Positions 42,203-52,000 of a stretch of DNA of 64,000 nt are shown in pieces. How positions within the stretch are numbered: position 1 is the stretch's first letter; the number at the start of each line of letters is the position of its first letter. This DNA comes from Bacteroidota bacterium. Its GTDB lineage: Bacteria; Bacteroidota; Bacteroidia; Palsa-948. Below the pieces are notes generated by a model that was not told where the DNA came from, did not search any database, and worked only from the letters and a program-made list of their open reading frames with translations. Where the stretch lies: NCBI GenBank assembly GCA_016195025.1, contig JACQAL010000036.1:145411-209410 (forward strand). Reading direction: 5' to 3'. Both the position numbers and the translations under genes were made by a program.

Positions 42203-43456
42203 TTAATATCCCAGCACCTGGTCTCCTTTCTGGGCTTTCACATCCACGGCATCGCGCAAGCCGTTGCCCAGCATGACAAACGCCAGCACCATGAGCATGA
42301 TGGCAAGCCCGGGAATGATGGCAAGATAAGCGGCATCGGTGGTAATGTAAGGTCGGTGCTCGCTGATCATGGCTCCCCACGAAGGCGTTGGCGGCTGCGC
42401 GCCCAATCCGAGAAAACTCAAGCCCGCTTCAATCAGAATGGCGTTGGCAAAATTATCGGCACAAATCACCGCCATGGGTCCTAAAATATTGGGAAGCACG
42501 TGGCGGAAAATCAAACGGGCATTGGTAAAGCCCAGCGCCCTGCCCGCTTCAATGAATTCCTGTTCGCGCAGCGCAAGGGTTTGCCCGCGCACCACGCGCG
42601 CCACATCCACCCACATGGTTAATCCCACCGCAATGAACACCTGCACCAAACCTTTTCCGAGCACCAGCGTAATGGCGATCACCAGCAGCAGCGTGGGAAT
42701 AGACCACACCACGTTGACAACCCACATGATTACATCATCAATCCACCCGCGGAAAAAACCACCGGTGGCGCCTATGACAACTCCAATCACCAGAGAAATT
42801 AAAACCGAAATCAATCCCACCGTAAGCGAAACCCGCGTGCCGAGCAGCAGGCGGCTCAGCAAATCTCTTCCCAGCCGGTCGGTGCCGAGCCAGTATTTTC
42901 TTGAAACAATATTTTCTTTTTCCAACTGCACGCGAAGTTCTTCAATGGGGCGGCTGATAATGGAAGAATCTCCCACCTGGTAAAATTCAAGCAGCCCGCG
43001 GCTGGAATAACTGGTGAAGGGGCGGTTGTAATCAATGGGATAAATTACATCGGCAAGATTGAAACGGATTTGCGGGCCGTTGTTCGGGTCGGAGCCGGTG
43101 TATTGTTCCACCACAATATCGTTTTCTTCAAAAAAATAATCGTACATGGGAATGAGGCGGTAATTGTTCGGTTCGCCTTCCTGCATGCGGGTAAAAAATC
43201 CGGCATCGCTGCCCTGCTCGTTCTTCCGCACTTTCAGAAATTTCATTTCAAAGCCGGGCTTCTTGATGTTCAGTTCGGGGAATTGCAGATTGCCGTTGGG
43301 AGTGGAATCGGGCGTAATGAGATAACCGAGCAGCGCAATCACCACCGAAATTCCAATCACCGCCAGACCGAGCATGGCAGAATTATTCCTCTTCAGCCGA
43401 TGCCACATCATGGCAGAAAAAGAATACGAAGAGCGCTTGCGGTTGATGAAAGCCAT
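42203..43456 (-). CDS. Oligopeptide/dipeptide-type ABC transporter permease (DppC/OppC family)
   Basis: Inner-membrane permease of a peptide-type importer. The 417-residue product has one helix near residues 27-47, a 150-residue insertion, and a core of about five helices (205-405). The EAA loop (EQEFIEAGRALGFTNARLIFRHVLPN) contacts the ATPase. Family members are usually near 300 residues, and the extra segment (50-195) would lie outside the membrane. The partner permease, ATPases and binding protein are not adjacent. The gene after it in transcription is the array; the one before it is a glycosyltransferase, one base away. C- and G-ending codons look richer than in neighbours. Confidence 0.92.
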   Translation of the reverse strand: MAFINRKRSSYSFSAMMWHRLKRNNSAMLGLAVIGISVVIALLGYLITPDSTPNGNLQFPELNIKKPGFEMKFLKVRKNEQGSDAGFFTRMQEGEPNNYRLIPMYDYFFEENDIVVEQYTGSDPNNGPQIRFNLADVIYPIDYNRPFTSYSSRGLLEFYQVGDSSIISRPIEELRVQLEKENIVSRKYWLGTDRLGRDLLSRLLLGTRVSLTVGLISVLISLVIGVVIGATGGFFRGWIDDVIMWVVNVVWSIPTLLLVIAITLVLGKGLVQVFIAVGLTMWVDVARVVRGQTLALREQEFIEAGRALGFTNARLIFRHVLPNILGPMAVICADNFANAILIEAGLSFLGLGAQPPTPSWGAMISEHRPYITTDAAYLAIIPGLAIMLMVLAFVMLGNGLRDAVDVKAQKGDQVLGY

Positions 43457-43457
43457 A

Positions 43458-44597
43458 TCAGGATTTTCTTTCCTTCCAGGAATAATTGGTGAATGGAGAA
43501 ATTAATCCGAGCGCGGAAACATACACGGGATACAAGAGCGATGCCGCAATAAATAAAAGCGGGTAGACCTTTTTACCGAAGAAAGAAGAAGCGGAATGAT
43601 ACATCATATAATCAATCGCGCACTTTATGAAAAGCGTTGCAATCAGGGCGAAAGCAAATTTAACATTTATGATGAAAAGCATTGCTGAAAGAAAAATGAA
43701 AAAGTTTGCTCCAAAAACAAGAATGGCAGTCAGCGTGATATGGCTGAAACCATATAAAAAAGTTTTTGATGCCCACCGTTTCCGCTGGCGAAGCGCACCG
43801 GAAAAATTTTTCTCTGCAAGAGTAATCACCACTGCTTCGTTTGATTTCAGATATTTTATTTCTCCGGAAAAAAATTTGTGAAACTTCAGCAGGAGAAACA
43901 TGTCATCGCCCGTTAACGTTTTTTCCATTCCTTCAAAACCATTCACTGCATCAAAGGCGTTTTTTTCATAGGCGAGATTCGCTCCGCTGCAAAGAACGGG
44001 AAGATGATAATAAAGCGAACCGCACGCGCTTGCCGCAAGCGCAAGCATTTCCTGTGATTGAAGTTTTTCAAAAAAGTTTTTTTCTTCTTTAAGTAAAACA
44101 GGTGCGACAATCATTTTTGGTTTTTCTTTTTCGTAAAATGCCGCTATGGATTCGAGCCATCTCTCGCCCATTTCGCAATCGGCATCGGTGGTGATGATGA
44201 ATTGTCCGGCTGCGTGTTTGATTCCTTCCGCAATGGCAGATTTTTTTCCTTCCTTCCCGGCAGGGAGTTCTGTGAATTTAATATTGGAAACTTTTTGCGC
44301 GGAAATAAATTCTGCCGTTCGGTCGGTGGAATGGTCGTTCACAATAATGATTTCAAAATGAGAAGATGGATAGGTTTGTTTTACAAGACAAGAAAGAAGT
44401 TTCAGAATGTTTTGTTCTTCATTGCGCACGGGAACGATGATGCTGACGATGGTTGATGTCCCGATCATCGGGAGATGGTTGAGGGTTGATGGTTTCAACA
44501 ATAAACTCTGAGTTTTTTTCCAACCAATTAAATAAAAAATCAGCAGCAAAACATACGCTCCGCAAACAGCAAATGTTAGTAAATAAAAAATACTCAT
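43458..44597 (-). CDS. Family 2 glycosyltransferase, membrane-bound
   Basis: Processive-type GT2 of 379 residues: an N-terminal helix (3-23), a catalytic domain (about 47-270) and C-terminal helices (about 280-360). Catalytic landmarks are DHSTD, TTDADCEMG, TGDDMFLL and the QRKRW box typical of GT-2 synthases. The donor and acceptor are unknown. An in-frame palindrome and 7-bp words (44459-44494) add residues around 36-46 between the first helix and the catalytic domain. It lies one base from the ABC permease gene. Confidence 0.9.
   Translation of the reverse strand: MSIFYLLTFAVCGAYVLLLIFYLIGWKKTQSLLLKPSTLNHLPMIGTSTIVSIIVPVRNEEQNILKLLSCLVKQTYPSSHFEIIIVNDHSTDRTAEFISAQKVSNIKFTELPAGKEGKKSAIAEGIKHAAGQFIITTDADCEMGERWLESIAAFYEKEKPKMIVAPVLLKEEKNFFEKLQSQEMLALAASACGSLYYHLPVLCSGANLAYEKNAFDAVNGFEGMEKTLTGDDMFLLLKFHKFFSGEIKYLKSNEAVVITLAEKNFSGALRQRKRWASKTFLYGFSHITLTAILVFGANFFIFLSAMLFIINVKFAFALIATLFIKCAIDYMMYHSASSFFGKKVYPLLFIAASLLYPVYVSALGLISPFTNYSWKERKS
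44459..44473. repeat. TCCCGAT-C-ATCGGGA palindrome followed by 7-bp words, inside the glycosyltransferase gene
   Basis: A perfect 7-bp-arm palindrome is directly followed by GATGGTT, GAGGGTT and GATGGTT (44474-44494) in register. Both are in frame in the linker between helix and catalytic domain. Confidence 0.75.
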
Positions 44598-44675
44598 GAA
44601 TGTTCTTCGTTAAGCCAATTATATCTTTACAAATGTATTTATACTACAAGAATGGATAGCAGGAAGAATGGAATG

Positions 44676-44719
44676 ATGGAATATTGGAAGAATGAAAAGC
44701 CACCCTTCCAATATTCCAT
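44676..44719. repeat. Inverted pair of octamer arrays upstream of ruvC
   Basis: 15-bp arms (ATGGAATATTGGAAG at 44676-44690 and CTTCCAATATTCCAT at 44705-44719) are perfect, with a 14-base loop. The left flank is GGAAGAAT-type octamers and the right side TTCCATTC-type octamers. They lie in the 146-base divergent gap between the glycosyltransferase and ruvC starts. Confidence 0.85.
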
Positions 44720-44743
44720 TCTTCCAATCTTCCATTTAATTTA

Positions 44744-45337
44744 ATGAAGCAGGACAAAATCATACTCGGCATTGACCCCGGAACAAACATCATGGGGCAC
44801 GGAACCATTCACCTGCTGGGAAAAGAAATGAAATTGCTCGGAGCAGGAATTATTTCGCTGCAGAAAATAAAAGACCACCCGCTCAAACTGAAACGGATTT
44901 TCGAAGGCACCATTGAACTGATTGAAATGCACAAGCCCGATGAACTTGCCATTGAAGCGCCCTTCTTCGGAAAAAATGTTCAATCCATGCTCAAACTCGG
45001 AAGAGCGCAGGGCATTGCCATGGCAGCAGCGATTGTGCGCGGCATTCCGGTTTTCGAATACTCGCCCAAAAAAATAAAACACTCCATCACCGGAAACGGA
45101 AATGCATCAAAGGAACAAGTGGCTGCCATGCTTCAAAAACTTCTGCTGATAAAAAATCTTCCGCATTATTTAGATGCCACCGATGCATTGGGCGCTGCGG
45201 TGTGCCATTACTTTCAATCCAGCACGCAAGCGATGCAAAATAATTCTGTGAATGGAAAAAAGAAATTTTCAGGATGGAAAAGTTTTCTGGCGGAAAACCC
45301 CGGGAGAAACATCAGCGCGAAAAGACAATCACTTTAA
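44744..45337 (+). CDS. ruvC: Crossover junction endonuclease RuvC
   Basis: Resolves Holliday junctions in recombination with RuvAB. The four catalytic acids are present: Asp11 (GIDPGT), Glu71 (IEAPFFG), Asp144 and Asp147 (LDATDALG). They align with the E. coli Asp7, Glu66, Asp138 and Asp141. The product has 197 residues, about 25 more than E. coli RuvC, the excess being a basic C-terminal tail (about 165-197). No TAnnTTTG box is evident. The 3-prime end overlaps the convergent HIT gene by 9 bases. Confidence 0.96.
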   Translation: MKQDKIILGIDPGTNIMGHGTIHLLGKEMKLLGAGIISLQKIKDHPLKLKRIFEGTIELIEMHKPDELAIEAPFFGKNVQSMLKLGRAQGIAMAAAIVRGIPVFEYSPKKIKHSITGNGNASKEQVAAMLQKLLLIKNLPHYLDATDALGAAVCHYFQSSTQAMQNNSVNGKKKFSGWKSFLAENPGRNISAKRQSL

Positions 45338-45724
45338 CTGCCCGCGAATTTTTTTTGCAATCTCTTCCATTTCTTCCTTGGGCAAATTTAATTTGGGGCG
45401 CGAAAAATTTATGTCGCTTACGTTATTAATAGGAATAAGATGAATATGCGCATGCGGAACTTCCAATCCAAGCACCGCCACTCCTATTCGTTTACAGGGA
45501 ATTGCTTTTTCAATCGCTCTCGCAACTTTTTTTGAAAACAACTGCAAGCCCGCGAACTCTTCGTCTTCAATGTCGAAAATATAATCGGTTTCCTTTTTCG
45601 GAATCACCAGCGTATGCCCTTTTGCGAGCGGAAACACATCGAGAAAAGCAAGATAGTTTTCCGACTCTGCAATTTTATAGCAGGGAATTTCCCCTTTAAC
45701 AATCTTTGAAAAAATGGAAGCCAT
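45329..45724 (-). CDS. HIT family hydrolase
   Basis: Histidine-triad nucleotide hydrolase of 131 residues, with the catalytic HAHIH at 91-95 (VPHAHIHLIP) and the FLDVFPLAKGHTLVIPK segment typical of Hint-type proteins. It probably cleaves adenosine-phosphoramidates or dinucleoside polyphosphates. The 3-base gap after greA makes a greA-HIT pair, common in Bacteroidota. The end overlaps ruvC by 9 bases. Confidence 0.94.
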   Translation of the reverse strand: MASIFSKIVKGEIPCYKIAESENYLAFLDVFPLAKGHTLVIPKKETDYIFDIEDEEFAGLQLFSKKVARAIEKAIPCKRIGVAVLGLEVPHAHIHLIPINNVSDINFSRPKLNLPKEEMEEIAKKIRGQLK

Positions 45725-45727
45725 TTG

Positions 45728-46195
45728 CTATCGGCTGATTTCAAGAATTTCAAAAGTCATTTTTCCGGCAGGAACAATTACATCGGCTTTGTCTTTCACT
45801 TTCTTTCCGAGCAGCCCTTTCGCAATGGGAGAGTCCACAGAAATTTTTCCTTCCTTCAAGTTGGCTTCTGTTTCGGGAACAATCCAGTAGGTCAGAATTT
45901 TCCCTAAGCCATTTTTAATTTTCACTTTCGAAAGAATGGAAACTTTTGAATTGTCGAGTTTGGATGCATCCACCACTTTTGCATTGCGGATGATTTCTTC
46001 GAGTTTTGAAATTTTCATTTCCAAAAGACCCTGCGCATCTTTTGCAGCATCGTATTCGGCATTTTCGGATAAATCGCCTTTGTCGCGCGCTTCGGCAATT
46101 TGTTTTGAAATGGCAGGGCGTTCTTTCGTTTTCATCTGGTGGAGTTCTTGCTCCAATTTCTTAAGCCCTTCTTTTGTAATATAACTTTGAGACAT
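45728..46195 (-). CDS. greA: Transcription elongation factor GreA
   Basis: Rescues backtracked RNA polymerase by stimulating transcript cleavage. The 155-residue length and the N-terminal coiled coil (about 8-75) are typical, with the tip acids in GDLSENAEYDAAKD (39-52). A C-terminal globular domain follows with SPIAKGLLGKKVKD. It heads the greA-HIT pair. A terminator for the preceding gene (46225-46258) lies 30 bases upstream. The TACCTTTG box at 46264-46271 (minus strand) would place a transcript start directly before that terminator. Confidence 0.96.
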   Translation of the reverse strand: MSQSYITKEGLKKLEQELHQMKTKERPAISKQIAEARDKGDLSENAEYDAAKDAQGLLEMKISKLEEIIRNAKVVDASKLDNSKVSILSKVKIKNGLGKILTYWIVPETEANLKEGKISVDSPIAKGLLGKKVKDKADVIVPAGKMTFEILEISR

Positions 46196-46224
46196 GGGAG
46201 AAAAATTTACAAAGGTTATTGAGT

Positions 46225-46258
46225 AAAAAACCCCCCGATACTTTTCTGCATCGAGGGG
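46225..46258 (-). terminator. Terminator of the PorV/PorQ-like gene
   Basis: On the minus strand, CCCCTCGAT and ATCGGGGGG arms (46250-46258 and 46231-46239) form a GC-rich stem with one mismatch, and TTTTTT follows. It ends the 46-58 kb leftward cargo block before greA. Confidence 0.8.
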
Positions 46259-46287
46259 ATGAACAAAGGTAAGAAAATATTTTTAGG

Positions 46288-47379
46288 TTATAAACTCATG
46301 CGCAGTCCAATGGTATGCGTACCGTTAAACGGATTGGTGGCGCGGTATCCGTAATCCAATCCGAAGGTGGAGCCCTTTTCTTTATTAATGGGAAGTTCCA
46401 CCGTGAATCCCGCACTGAAGCCGGTGAAGGCAGTGGTGCGAATAGGCGGATCTGCTGTATTATCTTTATTCCTGATTCCTTTCTCAATAAGGTAGCCCGC
46501 GCGAAGCATCAGGAAAGATTTAAAACCATACTCCACGCCAACTTTCTCCTGGTCTTTTCCAAAGGAGTTTGAAGTGAAGGTTGCCGCCAATGTGATGCGG
46601 TGCATTTTGCTGGCGCTGTCGCCTCCCAGATAAAAATCATGCGCGCCTCCCATGTTTAACTGCGAAGGCATTTCATACGCATCGGAACGGCTTGAAACCA
46701 CATGGTCGAGCCCGCTTACAGTTCCGTTCACAGAAGTTTCGCGGAAAGAAAGCCCGTCACCGGAGAATCGCATTTTGGAGCCCACATTCTTCAGCGATAT
46801 TCCAAACTTGGTGCTGTTCATTTTTCCGGTCACATACTGAATGCCGGCATCGAGCGCTGCGCCTGCGGCTTTGGCGTTGGGAATGGCTTCCTGCAATACT
46901 TTTAAATTCATTCCGCCAAAAATATGGTCGGTAAATGCTCTTGCGTAAGATGTATTAATGTTGATGATAGAGATTTTAAAATTACCCAATCCTCCTTCGG
47001 GAAGGTCATAGGTGGTAACGGGAATGTCACCGAAATTCATGGACATGATGCCCACTCCCAGCACACCCGAAGTGCCCACGTGCTGTGAAAACCCGAAGGC
47101 ATTTAAACCGATTCCGCTTCCGGATAAATAATTGGTGTGCGCGAAAAGCAATTCGGTTTTTTTGGTGAAAGCGGTTCCCGCAACATTCAGGAATTGCGCT
47201 TCCAGTCCGTGTGCGCCCGCCATGTTGGCATCTGCCCATCCCGAATTTCTTGCCCATGGATTGATGAGCAATTCGGAGGCGCCTGCCTGTCCGGCTCTGT
47301 CGGGGTTTCCTGCGAAACTGTATCCGCTGAAAAATACTCCGGCAAAAATTGCTGTCAGAAGTTTTGTAGTGTGCTTCAT
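46288..47379 (-). CDS. PorV/PorQ-like outer-membrane protein
   Basis: The 363-residue exported barrel (signal peptide 1-23, ending SFAGN) is of the PorV/PorQ family. Its opening ASELLINPWARNSGWADANMAGAHGLEAQFLNVAG replaces the TPDSRAGAMGD region, and the strand pattern ends in IGLRMSL. It is the third gene of a T9SS cargo cluster and may be a dedicated shuttle for its cargo, by analogy with PorV. Distinct from the porV at 14648-15856. It lies 27 bases after the cupredoxin gene in the same direction. Confidence 0.82.
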   Translation of the reverse strand: MKHTTKLLTAIFAGVFFSGYSFAGNPDRAGQAGASELLINPWARNSGWADANMAGAHGLEAQFLNVAGTAFTKKTELLFAHTNYLSGSGIGLNAFGFSQHVGTSGVLGVGIMSMNFGDIPVTTYDLPEGGLGNFKISIININTSYARAFTDHIFGGMNLKVLQEAIPNAKAAGAALDAGIQYVTGKMNSTKFGISLKNVGSKMRFSGDGLSFRETSVNGTVSGLDHVVSSRSDAYEMPSQLNMGGAHDFYLGGDSASKMHRITLAATFTSNSFGKDQEKVGVEYGFKSFLMLRAGYLIEKGIRNKDNTADPPIRTTAFTGFSAGFTVELPINKEKGSTFGLDYGYRATNPFNGTHTIGLRMSL

Positions 47380-47406
47380 ATTTATTTTCTTTATTACGAT
47401 TCTTTT

Positions 47407-48969
47407 TTATTTGTTAAGAATAATTTTCTTTACGCTCTTGTTGTTTTCCGACCTTACTTCGAGCAAATAAATTCCTGCGGGATAATTGCTGAGATTGAAA
47501 GTGAATTTTGCAGGAACCGAAACAGTTTCTTTTGTCTGGGAAATTGTTTCGCCCATGATATTGTAAAGTTTCAGGGTTACGTTGCCTAAGTCATACGCAT
47601 TAATGTGAACGAAAATATTGTCGGTGGTCGGATTCGGATAAACGGAAACCATGTCTTCCTGAATAATTTCTTCTACTCCTGTTCCGCCCGCAATATCCAC
47701 ATCATCAATGTAGAGATTGTTCTCATAATTACTGATGTTTACAAACCTCACCATTAACTGCGGTTTATTGGTTGGCAGCATAACCGTGTCCTCCATCCAT
47801 TCATTTCCAAATGGCTCAAACGGAACCGTGCTGAATGCTTTAGCGGCAGTAACCAGTTTATTTGAACCGGATGCTCCGTACTTTTTATAAACCTGCGTCC
47901 ATGTTGCGCCTGTATCGGCAGACCATTCAATCACCAGCGTATCTGATTTGGCATTGGGACTGCTGGGGTCGGTATAAAGTTGATATGCTCTCCAGAATGT
48001 CAGCATGGGAGCATTGCACAGCATGGGTGTGATGAGATAATCTTTTGAGCCGATGGTAGTGTCGGAAAAATTATTCATGTAAATGGCACCTGCACCGAGA
48101 TGAGGATTTTTAATAGTATTAGTAATAGCCCATGATATATCATTGTCAGGGTTGCTGGTGTTCCAGCCAAAAGGAAAATTTGCCGGGTCGTTAAATCCTT
48201 CCATCAGCGGATTCAGCCCGTTGATGGTAACGTTTATGGTATCGAAAGTCACACAACTCATCGTATCGGTAACTTTTACTGAATACATTCCGGAAGATAA
48301 CACTGTAATCTTCTGGGTAACTTCTGTAGTTGACCATGCATATTTATATCCTTTGCCTGCACCGCCTGCATCAAGCGTAACTGCTCCGCAGGTTGTAACA
48401 TCGGGTCCGAGATTAACAACAGGAGGATTGGGATTAATGGTAACAGTAACACTTGCCGTACTGTTTCCGCAGGAGTTATAGGCAACTACCCAAAAACTTC
48501 CGGAAGCATTTACAACAAGTGTCTGCGTGGTTGCGCCTGTGGACCAAACATAGGTAGCGCCCATATTGCCTGCATCGAGCGTAACGCTTCCTCCGCATTG
48601 AACAACATCTCCTATGCTCACCATCGGTGGCGCATTCACATAGAAAATTCCCGTCATTCCCATTCCCACATGATAATCGCATTGATAGGTAAACGTATCA
48701 ACCGATGCAGGAATAAATTCAAATTTATCTCCGGGAGTAGTCATATCAGGTGAAACAACATTAACAGGATATGTAATATGCACGTTGTGCGTGTTTGCCG
48801 CACCAGCGTCATAAACAAAACGAATGGTATCGCCCAAACATAAACTCAATGAGTTTGGCATAAACAGATTGTCCTTCACCCAAACTGTATCGGCAGTTGC
48901 ATGGGCGCGCAAAGAGAAAGACAAAGAAAACGCGGTGATGAGCGACAGGATTGTTAAAACTTTTTTCAT
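47407..48969 (-). CDS. T9SS-secreted cupredoxin protein
   Basis: The 520-residue product has a signal peptide (1-25). An N-terminal plastocyanin-like domain (about 28-115) carries a type 1 copper site: the first His lies in THNVHITYP, and Cys, His and Met lie in YQCDYHVGMGM. Two Ig/PKD-like repeats follow (115-250), then a jelly-roll domain (about 260-430). The T9SS C-terminal domain (about 440-520) shows VSVYPNPTTDNIFVH and YPAGIYLLEV. So an electron-transfer or copper-binding protein is predicted at the cell surface. It lies 40 bases after the 1632-residue cargo gene, probably in the same transcript. Confidence 0.9.
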   Translation of the reverse strand: MKKVLTILSLITAFSLSFSLRAHATADTVWVKDNLFMPNSLSLCLGDTIRFVYDAGAANTHNVHITYPVNVVSPDMTTPGDKFEFIPASVDTFTYQCDYHVGMGMTGIFYVNAPPMVSIGDVVQCGGSVTLDAGNMGATYVWSTGATTQTLVVNASGSFWVVAYNSCGNSTASVTVTINPNPPVVNLGPDVTTCGAVTLDAGGAGKGYKYAWSTTEVTQKITVLSSGMYSVKVTDTMSCVTFDTINVTINGLNPLMEGFNDPANFPFGWNTSNPDNDISWAITNTIKNPHLGAGAIYMNNFSDTTIGSKDYLITPMLCNAPMLTFWRAYQLYTDPSSPNAKSDTLVIEWSADTGATWTQVYKKYGASGSNKLVTAAKAFSTVPFEPFGNEWMEDTVMLPTNKPQLMVRFVNISNYENNLYIDDVDIAGGTGVEEIIQEDMVSVYPNPTTDNIFVHINAYDLGNVTLKLYNIMGETISQTKETVSVPAKFTFNLSNYPAGIYLLEVRSENNKSVKKIILNK

Positions 48970-49009
48970 AGTATAAAATTATTTTTTTATTGCTGCTGTC
49001 ATTTTTATA

Positions 49010-52000
49010 TTAGAATGAACCAACGTCTAAGGGTCTCATGATACCAAACCATTTCAGTATTTTTTCTCCCACGCCCGGCACTTCAATATGAATAATGTAA
49101 ACCCCGCTCGAGATAGGTGTGCCTGCATTGTTTTTCAAATCCCAGTATCGCGAGCCGTCCCACGTAGAGAGCGCATTGCTTTTTACTTCCGAATCAAATG
49201 CCGGATGCGGATCATACGCTTCTCCTTTTTTGATTCTCCGTATCAGCGTTCCGCCAAGATTATAAATGGAAATGGTGCATTGCTCGGGAAGATTCGTTAT
49301 AAGAATTTTTGTTTCCACTCCTTTTGTTTCATAGCCGGAATAGGCATAATACGGATTGGGAACCACGTTGATTAAATCAAGCGCGCTCACAGCCGAATCG
49401 TTCAGGTTGGTATGCGTGGCAATGCCATCGGTGCTGAATGTGTACATGGGCAAATTCCTGTTCTGCCCAAAGGCGGTGGATGCCGTATCGGCAATTATAT
49501 TTTTAGTGCCTACGACTGTAAGGGCGGGCGAGTAGCCGATTTTATATGATTTAGCCACTCTCAGCCGCACGGTAACATCCGATTCAAGCAAACTATGCCC
49601 GGAATTCAGCAGTGGAATATTCACCCACATGGCATCGCGGTAAATATCCTTCAACTGCGGATTAGCAGGTTGCCCATTATTCAATCCCATAGTAGTTCTT
49701 ATTTGTTTACACCCATCGTACCGGGGAACAGTAATGGTTTGAACAGATGAAACATCTCTGTTATGTCCGAAAATATATATGTAATGGTATCCTCCAAACA
49801 AAGCCGGGTCTGTTCCGGATGCTTGTTTTCCCATTGCCCAGGGAGCAGAACCATATTTGGTTGAAGTGGGATTCCAAGTCATGTCGGCTCCGTTCTGGTT
49901 AAAGTCATACGCAGAGAATGAGATAACACTGGCAACCGCACCGCTTGTGCCACCGGTTATAACTTCCCCATTAGAAAATGTTCCCGTTACATTGGTAAGA
50001 ATGGCAATGGATGCCGTGTTGTCGGAATTATTCTGAATAAGAATGTCTCCTTTTGCTAACGAAGTTGCCCCGGTAACAGTTTCCCCGTTTAAAAGCATAG
50101 GCGCATCCTTTGCATCCTGGAATGTGGGCGCTGTAAAAGAAGTAACTGTTGCTTTGGCGCCTGATTTTGCCCCTACAATTACATCTCCGGCAGAAATAAT
50201 TCCACTGATAGAATCAATAGTCAAGGTTGCTCCGGCATTCACCACCCTCGCAGTGCCGCCATTGGTATATGCAGTTATAGATTCAGAGTTCATAAATGTT
50301 CCTTTCAACCCAGCATAAGTAATAGTTCCTCTTAAATTATAGGTGAGCACTTTCCGGCTTGATACTTTTGAAAGCGCGGAGTTTTCCCCGAAAGCAATGT
50401 TAAGGCGCTCGCCTGTTTCCACATTGATGGCATAGCCGGGAAACCATCCCATGCCGGTTGGAAAATCGTAACTTGTATCGGTGTTTCCGTTTTTATCTAC
50501 CGAAAACGCCTTGCGGTAATCTAATTTCCTGGCGCGGTATTTTTCAGTCGGAGCGGTGCTTACAGAATAATTGCTGTCTTCGCACATTTCAAGCACAACG
50601 CAGCGCGACCATTTGCTCTTATCGCTTGTCAATACAACATCCACACTTGATAGGTCGCTTAGTTTGACCGTACCCATATAGTTTATTTTGGGAGAAAACA
50701 TAGTGCCTCCATAATAAGAAGACCAATCAAAATGATCGCTTGGAGTTGCCGGTATAGCGGCATTATCCGTGCGGGCAGTTAACCTGTAAGGCGCCCATGT
50801 TCCATCCACAACTCCCGCATATATTTCATTATCATCTAAGCCAACATAATCGTCCTGCCACGGATCCACTTTTGAAGGGTTTGTAATATGTGTTCCTGAC
50901 CTAATCCAGTTTGCGTATGATAACGCATTAATATCAGCAACACCTGTCAGCCAGTTTTTAGTTTCATCGGCAAAAGTCATGGAAGAACTCAGGTAGCCAT
51001 TGTTTACAGAAGCTGCCGAGCCGGGCTCGCCTGCCTGCAAAACAGCAACAGAGATTCCGTATTGCGGAACAATATTTTCATATACGCGCTCAACGGTCTG
51101 GTCAGACCAAACAGTATCGCCCGTAGTGTTGTTAATCAAAATCCAGTTTGACTTGCCGATGCTGCCTCCGGCAGGAGCGGAAAGATAATTCTGAATCTTT
51201 GCGCTGTCGGTGGGGGTGGGGTTCGGGAAAGGTCCCGGTCCGTAAATCACTTCTCCCAACCTGAACGAACCGCTCACGGCAGTCACGCGCAGGCGCGATG
51301 AATTGGCAAACGCAATGGTGCCGGTAGCGCCCGAGGTTCTTCCTTTTATCTTTTCTCCCACCTTGAATGTTCCTCCGAGCATCTGGTAGTCAATCCTTGC
51401 CGTGGAATCAAACTTAAGCGTGAAATTAGTGGCATCGGGCACATTGAGCGGGTCAACCACTTTTACATTGATGGGACCATATCCTGCAACGTACTCAAGT
51501 GATTTTGCGCGGTTATCGGATGCGCTGAGAATGGAACTGGTGGTAGCAGATGTCAGTTCAAGATATTGGCCTCCGTTTCCGTTTCCTTCCACGCGCGTAA
51601 TACCCGGCTGCGAACCGTATGCTGCACTCATGGAAGTTCCTCCTGAATAAGGAGCCGGATTATGAGGAATGCCTGAATAGGAGTGCAGGTTTCTGCGCCC
51701 TTGCTTATAAGGTTTTTTCTGTCCGTCAAATGTGGCGGTGATGGTTGAATTTGCAACGCCATTGGTAAAATTACTGCATTTGTTTTGACTTAAATCCGGA
51801 GTCGCATCCTGCTTATAGGGTTTAAACTGGTTATAGCCATATGCCACCGCCATGTAATAATAGGTATGATGATTCACGATTGTTGGGTCACCGAGCGCGA
51901 ACAAATCTTTGGTAACCACCAAGGAATGAAATACGCCTTTATCATCTCCCGTTACCTGCACGGAAGGAACAATTGCATTCAGTTGGGCATTGAAAACATA

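Noticed and set aside
42203-43456. Horizontal transfer of the ABC permease gene
   Set aside because: Codons look slightly more GC-rich, but I computed nothing, and membrane proteins often differ. No mobile-element boundaries are seen.
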